Source: Chitinophaga ginsengisoli (GTDB lineage Bacteria; Bacteroidota; Bacteroidia; Chitinophagales; Chitinophagaceae). From it: a stretch of 64,000 nucleotides of DNA. This document shows, piece after piece, positions 56,747 to 63,846 of the stretch. The stretch spans positions 641,555-705,554 of the forward strand of contig NZ_PYGK01000002.1 of NCBI RefSeq assembly GCF_003014595.1, written 5' to 3'. The position numbers and the translations under genes are program-made. Positions within the stretch are counted from its first letter, which is position 1, and every line of letters starts with the position of its first letter. The notes under the pieces are model-generated. The model was given only the letters and a program-made list of their open reading frames with translations, was not told the DNA's origin and made no database searches.

Positions 56747-56765
56747 CATGCCAGGTGCTGGCATG
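56747..56765. promoter_or_regulatory. Perfect 8-bp inverted repeat, candidate operator
   Basis: CATGCCAG-GTG-CTGGCATG lies 19 bases ahead of the TPR-like gene and 38 bases ahead of the response-regulator gene. A palindrome this size between divergent promoters suits a regulator site. Confidence 0.4.
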
Positions 56766-56803
56766 TAAATTGCCTATATACAGGAAACTATCTAAAGAAA
56801 ACT

Positions 56804-57247
56804 ATGCAGGAAGGACCTATTTGGATCGTGACTGAGGACAGAGAGGATCACGAATTGATACAGGAGATTCTTAATGAGCTCGATTTTAAAACTGAGTTGG
56901 TGTTGTTTACAAAGTCTGAAGACTTACTCGCGTGCCTTGACCAAGCGAAGGAAGCACCTTTTATTATCATTTCTGATGCAAACCTTCCAGGAATGAATGG
57001 ATTTGAATTGCGGGAGCAGTTACTTTCGACGCCAAATAAAAAGTTCCACAGCGTTCCATTCATTTTTTGGTCAGTTACCCCGTCGGAAGTCCAGGTACAA
57101 AGGGCATACGAATTAAAAGCGCATGGCTTTTTTATTAAGGAAGCAACCTATGAGGAATGGCGGGATTCGTTGCTCATCATTATCCGTTACTGGCAGAAAA
57201 GCAAAACGCCCTCCAAGAAAGATCAACCCAGTGCTCCCCAGTTATAA
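56804..57247 (+). CDS. Single-domain response regulator (receiver only)
   Basis: 147 residues, a CheY-like receiver without an output domain. Phospho-acceptor Asp58 is in I-I-S-D-A-N-L-P-G-M-N-G, the acidic pair is Glu11-Asp12, the switch Ser90 is in F-W-S-V-T-P and Lys112 is in F-F-I-K-E-A-T, so all signalling residues are present. It probably acts as a phospho-relay or by protein binding. No histidine kinase is nearby. Confidence 0.85.
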   Translation: MQEGPIWIVTEDREDHELIQEILNELDFKTELVLFTKSEDLLACLDQAKEAPFIIISDANLPGMNGFELREQLLSTPNKKFHSVPFIFWSVTPSEVQVQRAYELKAHGFFIKEATYEEWRDSLLIIIRYWQKSKTPSKKDQPSAPQL

Positions 57248-57377
57248 GGGAGCCATTCTTCCCTTCAATAGGTCTTCCACCATCCAGCCCGTAGCCGCAT
57301 TATCTTGGTCTACCTATTTTGTCCGATTTGCCCCTGTTTTTGTCTCTTTCGCCCTATCTGAAATATTATTAAGACCA

Positions 57378-57385
57378 TAACTTTG
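57378..57385 (+). promoter_or_regulatory. Bacteroidota -7 box (TAACTTTG)
   Basis: Perfect TANNTTTG, 30 bases upstream of the ATG at 57416. It supports that start over the in-frame start at 57383, which overlaps the box. Confidence 0.5.
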
Positions 57386-57415
57386 CCATCAATATTCACC
57401 ACCAATCACTCATGT

Positions 57416-58024
57416 ATGAAAAAGATAGTTTTTTTTGCAGTTATCATGGCTGCGTTTGCCTTTGTAGCCCCGAACAATCCACTTACTAAAAAGGAAAGAA
57501 AGGATGCTATAGATTTATTAAAGAGCACCGAGAATGATCTCTTGCAGGAAGTGAAAGGGCTTAGTGAAGCGCAATTGAAATATAAACCTGCACCCGACCG
57601 TTGGAGTGTGGAAGAATGCGTGATTCATATTGCCACTACCGAACAAATGTTATGGCAAGCAACAGATGCCGGCATCAAGCAAACTGCCAATCCCGAGAAA
57701 CGTTCCGAAATAAAAATGACCGATGAACAAATTGTAAAGGGTGTAGAAGACCGCTCAACGAAAAGACAAACATCCGACAACCTGAAACCAGAGAACTCAC
57801 CTTTCAAATCCATGAGTGAAGCACTGGCAAGTCTGAAAAGCAGCCGCGAAAAACTCACCAGCTATGTTAAGTCAACCTCCGATGATCTGCGCGACCACGT
57901 GCTTACCATGCCGTTTGGCAGCCTGGACTCCTATCAGATGATACTGTTCATAGCAGCTCATAATGGGCGGCATACGCTGCAAATCAAGGAAGTGAAAGCA
58001 GATCCGGGTTTCCCTAAAAGTTAA
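57416..58024 (+). CDS. Secreted DinB-like (DinB_2) superfamily protein
   Basis: 202 residues with a signal peptide (M-K-K-I-V-F-F-A-V-I-M-A-A-F-A-F-V-A). The mature part is a four-helix bundle with the DinB_2 pattern W-S-V-E-E-C-V-I-H-I-A-T-T-E-Q and a late A-A-H-N-G-R-H-T-L-Q-I. The His of V-I-H-I and both His residues of the C-terminal motif would supply the metal triad. DinB-like proteins are metal-binding and often thiol-dependent enzymes; periplasmic ones are common in Bacteroidota. Confidence 0.82.
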   Translation: MKKIVFFAVIMAAFAFVAPNNPLTKKERKDAIDLLKSTENDLLQEVKGLSEAQLKYKPAPDRWSVEECVIHIATTEQMLWQATDAGIKQTANPEKRSEIKMTDEQIVKGVEDRSTKRQTSDNLKPENSPFKSMSEALASLKSSREKLTSYVKSTSDDLRDHVLTMPFGSLDSYQMILFIAAHNGRHTLQIKEVKADPGFPKS

Positions 58025-58066
58025 TTGGCCGGATGCAGAGCATCTGTATTCCGAAATCTTATACTA

Positions 58067-58128
58067 ATTAATTGTGATAATGCTTGTGCTACGTTCGTAA
58101 ACGTAGCACAAGCATTATCACAATTAAT
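58067..58128. repeat. 62-base near-perfect palindrome, core GTTCGTAAAC
   Basis: 31-base arms starting ATTAATTGTGATAATG. All outer 29 pairs match, with one mismatch and one G-T next to the centre. It lies 42 bases after the DinB-like stop and 45 bases before the VOC gene on the same strand. Confidence 0.95.
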
Positions 58129-58173
58129 CCTGACGAAGAATATTCCCGGCTGCAACCATAAAAACTTTAGTTT

Positions 58174-58560
58174 ATGAAAACAAAAAAGATCTGGGCTAAT
58201 TTCAGTGTTCAGGATTTAGACCGAACCACTAAATTCTACACACAACTTGGATTCAAACACAACGGCGCGTCGGAGCAACTGACCAGCTTCTTCTTCGGTG
58301 ACGAAAACTTTATCATCCATTTCTTTTTGAAAGAGGTACTTGAACAGGGCATGAAGGGACAAATAATTGATACAAAAGGAGGGAATGAAATTATATTCAC
58401 CGTTTCTGCAGACAGCAAGGAAGAGGTAAATAATTGGGAAAAAGAAGTGCAACAAGCGGGAGGAACAATCATTTCAAAGCCGGAGGAGTTTGGAAAGGGA
58501 TATTACGGCTTCGTGTTTGCAGATCCTGATGGACATAAGTTCAATGTATTTTACATGTAG
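58174..58560 (+). CDS. VOC (glyoxalase/bleomycin-resistance) family protein
   Basis: 128 residues: I-W-A-N-F-S-V-Q-D-L-D-R-T-T-K-F-Y at the start and F-A-D-P-D-G-H-K-F-N-V-F-Y at the end, the two half-units of the VOC fold. The metal-ligand Glu seen in glyoxalases is replaced in the final strand by Asn (K-F-N-V), as in several binding-only or PhnB-like members, so catalysis is doubtful. Confidence 0.85.
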   Translation: MKTKKIWANFSVQDLDRTTKFYTQLGFKHNGASEQLTSFFFGDENFIIHFFLKEVLEQGMKGQIIDTKGGNEIIFTVSADSKEEVNNWEKEVQQAGGTIISKPEEFGKGYYGFVFADPDGHKFNVFYM

Positions 58561-58603
58561 TCTCACTATCGCCCGACCAAGAATCGTTAGGCAAAAAACT
58601 GAT

Positions 58604-58876
58604 AGTATAAATTTTATGAACGCCGGCCTTAAACAGTACTGTACCGGTGGTAAGAATAATAAAAAACATGACCACATTCGAAAAGAACATCCCAAAATTG
58701 ACATCTACTGCCACATCGGTTATCACCCTTCTATCTACAACCAGTCTTCTCTTTTTATGTTTAACATCTTCAGCTTCCATCGTGGCTTGCCAGAAAAACA
58801 GATATGGTGAAATAGTGGTGCCCAGAATGGCTACCAAAATGCTGACAAATTCCTTGAAAATTGTCGGTTGTCCATG
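58604..58876 (-). pseudogene. Internal remnant of an Nramp-type divalent metal transporter
   Basis: The minus-strand translation reads through an Nramp middle segment: V-S-I-L-V-A-I-L-G-T-T-I-S-P-Y-L-F-F-W-Q, then D-V-N-F-G-M-F-F-S-N-V-V-M-F-F-I-I-L-T-T-G-T. Homology begins right after a TAG at 58877-58879 and is lost around 58604 after V-H-K-I-Y-T. Only ~90 of the usual 400-plus residues remain, without the metal-binding helices 1 and 6 and without a proper start. Confidence 0.8.
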
Positions 58877-58880
58877 CTAC

Positions 58881-59324
58881 TTACTTTCTTAATTTTATGA
58901 AAATCTGCGTTGCTGTTTTCAGATCCAGTGCTTCCATATCCACAAGCTTTAATGATTTGACCATATGGAGGGTAGTTGTTTTGTACCTTAAAAAATGCTC
59001 AGTTTTCAAATGAGACTGATAGGCTTGCTGATCGCTGTACACTTCTAATATCCTCACTTGTGTTGGATTCTCCTTCTGGAACATGGGAAAGATGGCAATG
59101 ACTCCTTTTTCAAGCCTTACAGATGCCTCCGCTTCATGCTTTAGTATTAGTTTATATTCCTCCAGATGCTGGGGCTGTATCTCGATTTCTGAAATGCGTA
59201 CCATTTTTCCCTGTTGTTGTGCATAAGCTGTGTTATTCATACAAAAAAAAAGTATTGTTATACCCAGTACAGCCCGCAAGCAATGCTTAATGAAAATACT
59301 GTATTGATAATCGTATTTAGACAT
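58881..59324 (-). CDS. Secreted antibiotic-biosynthesis-monooxygenase (ABM) domain protein
   Basis: 147 residues with a signal peptide ending A-Y-A-Q-Q. The mature ~100 residues follow the ABM ferredoxin-like fold: V-R-I-S-E-I-E-I-Q-P, E-A-S-V-R-L-E-K-G-V, R-I-L-E-V-Y-S-D-Q-Q-A-Y-Q-S-H and T-E-H-F. Such proteins are cofactor-less quinol monooxygenases or their relatives. It is co-transcribed with the carboxymuconolactone decarboxylase-like gene 19 bases upstream. Confidence 0.82.
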   Translation of the reverse strand: MSKYDYQYSIFIKHCLRAVLGITILFFCMNNTAYAQQQGKMVRISEIEIQPQHLEEYKLILKHEAEASVRLEKGVIAIFPMFQKENPTQVRILEVYSDQQAYQSHLKTEHFLRYKTTTLHMVKSLKLVDMEALDLKTATQIFIKLRK

Positions 59325-59343
59325 ATAGGTGCTTGTTGTTTTT

Positions 59344-60051
59344 TTACTTCTTCATTTTCGAGAAAACTGCTCTTGATATTTCGGCTTGTTCGCGGCTTAC
59401 CAGCTCTTCAATAATGTCGAACACTGATTTCACCTGTTCAGCTGAAATTCCCGTATTCATACCCATCCCGATATGCGCCTGCAATTGTCCCTCCGTTCCC
59501 GGCATAGCTGCCAACGCAGAAATTGTTACCAATTCCCTTTGTGTGTAATCCAGTACATCGCTGTCAAAGATGTCGGCAAAGAGGTGCTCTTTCAGGAAAG
59601 CATCAATGCGAGGCGCAAACTCACCGAAACCTGGTGCCGGTTTCAACTGCGGTACCTGAGTCAGGGTTTCAAGTGCTTTTCTTCCACGCTCATAAGCGTC
59701 CGAGCTGTCTTTTAGAGGTGTTGCTTCTCTACCTGCCACATCTGTAATACCTTTCTTTTTCCTTTCTTCCAACACCTGCATGAAACAACTGATGCCATTA
59801 AGGCTTCTCGGGAAACCACAATAGGCATATAACTGCACCAATGCTTCCTTTATCTCGTTTATGGTGAGGCCCGCGTCCAGTCCGGAGTCAAGCTGTACTT
59901 TCAGTCTTTCCGTATCTCCGGTTGCCGTCAATGCTGAAATAGCGGCAAGGTTATGCTGACGCAGATTCAAAGGCTGTGCTTTGCTTTCATCCTGTGCGCT
60001 CATATCTATTGTATTTAAGATTAAAACAAATGATAAAATCCAAACCTTCAT
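59344..60051 (-). CDS. Carboxymuconolactone decarboxylase family protein, two domains, secreted
   Basis: 235 residues with a signal peptide (I-L-N-T-I-D-M-S-A-Q). Two tandem CMD helical domains: residues about 30-95 (L-D-A-G-L-T-I-N-E-I-K-E-A-L-V-Q-L-Y-A-Y-C-G-F) and about 140-225 (Q-R-E-L-V-T-I-S-A-L-A-A-M, H-I-G-M-G-M-N-T-G-I-S). The AhpD-type CxxC is absent, so it is not a peroxidase partner. Together with the ABM gene it probably handles an aromatic or quinone compound in the periplasm. An AraC gene is divergent from it. Confidence 0.85.
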   Translation of the reverse strand: MKVWILSFVLILNTIDMSAQDESKAQPLNLRQHNLAAISALTATGDTERLKVQLDSGLDAGLTINEIKEALVQLYAYCGFPRSLNGISCFMQVLEERKKKGITDVAGREATPLKDSSDAYERGRKALETLTQVPQLKPAPGFGEFAPRIDAFLKEHLFADIFDSDVLDYTQRELVTISALAAMPGTEGQLQAHIGMGMNTGISAEQVKSVFDIIEELVSREQAEISRAVFSKMKK

Positions 60052-60055
60052 ACTA

Positions 60056-60063
60056 CAAAATTA
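60056..60063 (-). promoter_or_regulatory. Bacteroidota -7 box (TAATTTTG)
   Basis: Perfect minus-strand TANNTTTG only 4 bases before the ATG at 60051, implying a nearly leaderless transcript of the CMD-ABM pair, or chance. Confidence 0.3.
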
Positions 60064-60159
60064 CCCCATGTTCCTTGGACCCTCTTTATACAAAACACAG
60101 ATTTATTTACCACTTTCACTGAATCTGCTTCGATAGCTCCAACACATGTCAAGGTTTGC

Positions 60160-60167
60160 TAAATTTG
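60160..60167 (+). promoter_or_regulatory. Bacteroidota -7 box (TAAATTTG)
   Basis: Perfect TANNTTTG ending 1 base before an ATG at 60169. This makes the second in-frame ATG (60187) the more plausible start of the AraC gene. Confidence 0.35.
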
Positions 60168-60186
60168 TATGAATTGCGATACAGAT

Positions 60187-61098
60187 ATGGAACAGGTGGA
60201 AAGAATAGATACCGTTAAACAATACAATCAGACACTGGGAATTGATACACTACATCCTCTTGTCAGCGTTGTAGATTTTGACGAAATGCCCACCTATCAT
60301 TATTTCAGAAGATACATGGGTATTTACGCCATTTTCTTGAAGTACATCAAATGCGGTGACATGAAATATGGCTGCCAGTCCTATGACTATGAAGATGGGA
60401 CCTTGGTATTTATATCGCCCGGGCAGATTTATGGGATTGACAGCAAGGGTAAGGCGATCAAGCCATCTGGAAAGGCGCTTGTATTTCACCCCGATCTGAT
60501 AGCAGGCACTGATCTCGGAAGAAAAATGAAGAACTATACCTTTTTTTCGTATGAAGTGAATGAGGCACTTCACTTATCCAAAAAGGAAAGGGCCATTATT
60601 AATGACTGTTTTGGAAAGATTGCTTATGAAATAAATCAGAACATAGATAAGCATAGTAAAATACTGATTGTATCGAACATAGAATTGTTACTGAATTATT
60701 GTATGCGCTTTTACGACCGTCAGTTTATCACCCGTAGCCATGTTAACAAAGATATTCTGATGCGGTTTGAAAACCTTCTTAATGACTATTTTCAGTCCGA
60801 TAAATGTCAGACTTTGGGTGTACCAACCGTGGCCTGGTGCGCGGAGCAATTGCACCTATCGGCCAATTATTTCGGAGATCTCATAAAAAAAGAAACGGGC
60901 AATACAGCGTTAGACTATATCCAATCCAGAGTGATTGATGCCGCAAAGCTCATGATATTCGACAACAATAAATCTATTAGTGATATAGCTTTTCAATTGG
61001 GTTTTAAATACCAACAGCATTTTACGCGGTTGTTTAAACAAAAAACAGGGAAAACACCTGTTGAATATAGAGCCATGAAATGGAAATACACTAATTAG
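60187..61098 (+). CDS. AraC-family transcriptional regulator
   Basis: 303 residues from the ATG at 60187. The N-terminal part (V-E-R-I-D-T-V-K-Q-Y-N, L-H-P-L-V-S-V-V-D-F) is the cupin-type sensor common in Bacteroidota AraC proteins. The C-terminal double HTH ends I-S-D-I-A-F-Q-L-G-F-K-Y-Q-Q-H-F-T-R-L-F-K. It is divergent from the CMD-ABM pair and is the likely regulator of it. A start six codons upstream is possible but would overlap the -7 box region. Confidence 0.88.
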   Translation: MEQVERIDTVKQYNQTLGIDTLHPLVSVVDFDEMPTYHYFRRYMGIYAIFLKYIKCGDMKYGCQSYDYEDGTLVFISPGQIYGIDSKGKAIKPSGKALVFHPDLIAGTDLGRKMKNYTFFSYEVNEALHLSKKERAIINDCFGKIAYEINQNIDKHSKILIVSNIELLLNYCMRFYDRQFITRSHVNKDILMRFENLLNDYFQSDKCQTLGVPTVAWCAEQLHLSANYFGDLIKKETGNTALDYIQSRVIDAAKLMIFDNNKSISDIAFQLGFKYQQHFTRLFKQKTGKTPVEYRAMKWKYTN

Positions 61099-61399
61099 CT
61101 GGCACAACCCTTATTGACGATTTATAAACAGTATTTGAAATTTAAGATTATTGATCGAAGCTGTTCCCAGAAAGTCATTCATTAACTCCAAAAAGGAACG
61201 AAGTGAAACTCCTCCGCTCTGTTCTTCATATATGACAACCTTCTAAAACTGCGTTGATATTTATTCCTCATAAAACGAAGTGAAATTTGTCCATTCATCC
61301 CAGCTCAAAAAAGTGCTGATCCCACAGGCCAAACGAAGATGCCGTCTTACTTTTGAGACGGCATCTCTCGCTTTATGAAGTATCCTGGATTTGCGTTTA
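61099..61399. other. Intergenic region with a direct repeat and a terminator
   Basis: No supported gene. The 12-mer AACGAAGTGAAA occurs at 61197-61208 and 61274-61285. A terminator-like hairpin lies at 61337. Short minus-strand frames here (about 40 codons) show nothing I recognise. Confidence 0.6.
61337..61366. terminator. Terminator between convergent AraC and Gfo/Idh genes
   Basis: A 13-bp stem (AGATGCCGTCTTA with TGAGACGGCATCT, one T-G pair) and a 4-base loop, 34 bases from the Gfo/Idh stop codon; no strong T-run. Confidence 0.65.
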
Positions 61400-62485
61400 C
61401 TACTTATGTGCTGCAGAAGCTTCGATAGTATTTAATAACATAGCTAACGCCACTGCATCGTCAAAGGAAGGCGTTGTACGCGTACCGTTTCGGATATCAT
61501 TCGCCAGGTTCTTGTATATATTAGCTACATTTCTTGCAAATGGCGCATCTGGAAGATCTGAATATAATTCCTGAGGCGGCTCCAACCGGGAAAGTGCTTT
61601 TTCATCACCTTTAGCGCCCATGATTGTCAACTGTGCCAACTGACCATGACCTAAGTTACCGGTTACCTGAATGTCGCCTGTTGTTCCATTTATTTCCCAA
61701 AGGAAATTCGTTCCCTTTGATACGCCACCGCGGTAATGGACAGAGAAAGCACCACCATTTTTCAGTTCGCCAATGATCATAATCTGGTCGGCTGCCGTTT
61801 TGGTTTTGGTTTCATTAGTATCCCCGAGTGTAACTGTTTTATAATTGCTGGTCATTGTCGCTTTTAACGAATCTATGCCCCCCAATACTTTCTGAAAGCC
61901 TGCCAGCGTATGAGCTAGGGGGATATGCAACATGGTAGCGCCCATGGCTGCATCGTACATGTAATACAGACCGGACACTGACTCTCTACCCCACTGCATA
62001 CCGGAACCAATCAATGTAGTAGAAAGCACCTCACCAATATACTGCTCTTTAACAAGCCGTTCCAGGAAAATAACCTCTGGTGCAAAGGGCATTTGTGTGC
62101 CTACAGCGGCAATTGCTTTACTACGTGATGCCAGTGCCGCCAGCGCCTTCGTTTCATTAAGATCACCCGCCAGCGGATGTTCACAGTAAATATGCTTACC
62201 AGCTTCCAAGGCTGCTTTTACCAGTTCAAAATGAAAAGGTACTTTCACTGTTATAATCACCAAATCAATTTCGTGTGACCAGATCAATTCCATTGCATTA
62301 GGGAAGGCAATGGGAATGTTTAATGCCGTGGCTGCTTTTTGGGCGCTTTCATAACTGGAGTTAGCTATACCCCTGAGCTCATACTCGTTGTGTAAATACC
62401 TTAAAGCTGGTAGATGGGATTTGGAAGCCCATTGTCCATCAACATTCAAGCCGATGATGCCGGCGCGAATTTTTTTATAGATCAT
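61400..62485 (-). CDS. Gfo/Idh/MocA-family NAD(P)-dependent oxidoreductase
   Basis: 361 residues from the ATG at 62485; the open frame to 62617 overlaps the AraC gene and lacks homology. The N-terminal Rossmann fold starts A-G-I-I-G-L-N-V-D-G-Q-W. The family E-H-P motif (Y-C-E-H-P-L-A-G-D-L) with its dinucleotide-site Pro is at about residue 98. The C-terminal alpha/beta domain includes A-M-G-A-T-M-L-H-I-P-L-A-H-T-L. It probably acts on a sugar or sugar-like alcohol. It lies 61 bases downstream of an AraC gene on the same strand. Confidence 0.88.
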   Translation of the reverse strand: MIYKKIRAGIIGLNVDGQWASKSHLPALRYLHNEYELRGIANSSYESAQKAATALNIPIAFPNAMELIWSHEIDLVIITVKVPFHFELVKAALEAGKHIYCEHPLAGDLNETKALAALASRSKAIAAVGTQMPFAPEVIFLERLVKEQYIGEVLSTTLIGSGMQWGRESVSGLYYMYDAAMGATMLHIPLAHTLAGFQKVLGGIDSLKATMTSNYKTVTLGDTNETKTKTAADQIMIIGELKNGGAFSVHYRGGVSKGTNFLWEINGTTGDIQVTGNLGHGQLAQLTIMGAKGDEKALSRLEPPQELYSDLPDAPFARNVANIYKNLANDIRNGTRTTPSFDDAVALAMLLNTIEASAAHK

Positions 62486-62546
62486 GTAGATAATATTTGC
62501 GCGGCCATTGCTGGCCGGTGGTTTCGTGCAGATAAATAGTTTGATT

Positions 62547-63356
62547 TTAAAAATAATCGGAGGGCGCTTTACCAAACTTTTCTTTAAAGGAACGGGAAAA
62601 ATGTGCAAGACTTTCAAATCCTAATTCAAGGTAGATGGCGGACGGTTTTTTCTTCTTTTTCTCTATAAGATGCCGGGCCTCTGTGAGTCGCTTTTCCTGT
62701 AACCACTGACGTGGAGAGGTGCCAAAAGTACTTTTAAAATCACGCTTAAATGAAGCGAGGCTTCTACCCGTCAATTGTGCAAACTTCTCAACCGGTACAT
62801 TAAAATAAAAATTGTTAAGCATGAATTTTTCCAGGTCTATCTTATAGGGCTCTGAAAAGTCGAATAAATAGTTGCTGAGCCCGGGCTGGGTATGTAGCAA
62901 CAACCTCACTGCTTCTTTTACTTTCAATGCGCCCATGATTCTTCCTGTATTGCCTATCGGATTGCGTATGTAAGGTATCACTGATTGGAAATAACCTTGC
63001 AGGAAATCATTTGGTGGAATTAGAATGTTTCGCTTACCCATGTACTTCTCCTTTATTTCTATCTGCTCTTCCAGTGCAATCTGCCGCAACAGTTCATCGC
63101 GGAGAAAAACAACCACTGTTTGATAGCCCTTGCTGTCTAAGGGTTTTTTAGTAACCTCTCCCACTTGATTTTTGCGAAGCAGCAATATTTCGTTCGGCCG
63201 CATGGAGGTTCTTTCGCTGGAAGTTTCCAGGGTAAATTCTCCAGAAATCTGGAATGTTAGCATGGTATGTTCTATATACACCGCATAATCCTTTTCCACG
63301 GCAGCATGGAAAGCGTAAAAGACAGTATCCGGAATGAGTTCGGCGTTCGGCTTCAT
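62547..63356 (-). CDS. AraC-family transcriptional regulator
   Basis: 269 residues. A cupin sensor half (F-T-L-E-T-S-S-E-R-T-S-M-R-P-N-E-I-L-L-L) is followed by a double HTH: L-T-G-R-S-L-A-S-F-K-R-D-F-K and L-G-F-E-S-L-A-H-F-S-R-S-F-K-E-K-F-G. It is followed by the Gfo/Idh gene, its likely target. An aldo/keto reductase remnant lies just upstream, perhaps once part of the same sugar or carbonyl regulon. Confidence 0.88.
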   Translation of the reverse strand: MKPNAELIPDTVFYAFHAAVEKDYAVYIEHTMLTFQISGEFTLETSSERTSMRPNEILLLRKNQVGEVTKKPLDSKGYQTVVVFLRDELLRQIALEEQIEIKEKYMGKRNILIPPNDFLQGYFQSVIPYIRNPIGNTGRIMGALKVKEAVRLLLHTQPGLSNYLFDFSEPYKIDLEKFMLNNFYFNVPVEKFAQLTGRSLASFKRDFKSTFGTSPRQWLQEKRLTEARHLIEKKKKKPSAIYLELGFESLAHFSRSFKEKFGKAPSDYF

Positions 63357-63399
63357 TTACTAAAAATAAATAAAAAGCTGTTGAGAGTCGAATGCACTT

Positions 63400-63548
63400 A
63401 TCGTTGCAGACAGGTGCTGCCAGCAATGGCGCCTGGCGCATTGTGGTCGCTGCCGTAAAAATCGCCGTGCCATGCGCATACGGCCCGGTCCAAGTTTTGA
63501 TACCGATGGTCCGCTGTCACTCAGCCTTGTCTTTTGTATTGTTGCCAT
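63400..63548 (-). pseudogene. Broken N-terminal remnant of an aldo/keto reductase
   Basis: From the ATG at 63548 the minus strand encodes I-Q-K-T-R-L-S-D-S-G-P-S-V-S-K-L-G-P-G-R-M-R-M, the start of AKR enzymes (usually G-L-G-C-M). A few codons later, in another frame, it gives D-F-Y-G-S-D-H-N, the catalytic-Tyr segment (usually D-F-Y-G-x-G-H-N). The ~25 residues that should lie between them are deleted. The frame then stops at CAACGATAA. Nothing of the barrel remains. Confidence 0.75.
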
Positions 63549-63846
63549 ATTGTTCCTCATAAATTTGATGACACAAAGATTGGCTTTTAAGCGCTCCTCA
63601 GATTTCCTTAGTAGCTCAATTTAATTGACTGGGTGGCTCAAACTGCAATACTGTGAGGGAAATAGTACTGGATGCAGACCGGGCAAAGATTTGGAAAGTC
63701 CTAAAAATGACGAAAGCTCCGAAAATTCGGAGCTTTCCTCTGTGGTGCCCAGTAACGGTTGGTTTTTGAGCCTCATCTCATTCAACTAATCCCGGCCAGT
63801 TTTGAGGATATCAGGTCGCTCTTTAAACTTTGTTTAATTATGCAAA
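63549..63846. other. Intergenic region before the TlpA tail
   Basis: No supported gene. It contains the minus-strand terminator at 63700. No tRNA or attachment-site duplication could be recognised. Confidence 0.55.
63700..63737 (-). terminator. Terminator downstream of the TlpA-family gene
   Basis: A perfect 12-bp stem (GAAAGCTCCGAA and its complement, 2-base loop) at 63712-63737, followed on the minus strand by GTCATTTTTA, 110 bases beyond the TlpA stop codon. Confidence 0.75.

Noticed and set aside
61109..61240. About 43-codon minus-strand frame near 61.1-61.2 kb
   Set aside because: Looked vaguely protein-like, but I could not match it to any family and it has no start.
63737..63790. TGGTGCCCAG segment considered as a tRNA end or attachment site
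   Set aside because: No cloverleaf can be formed and no second copy is seen in the window.
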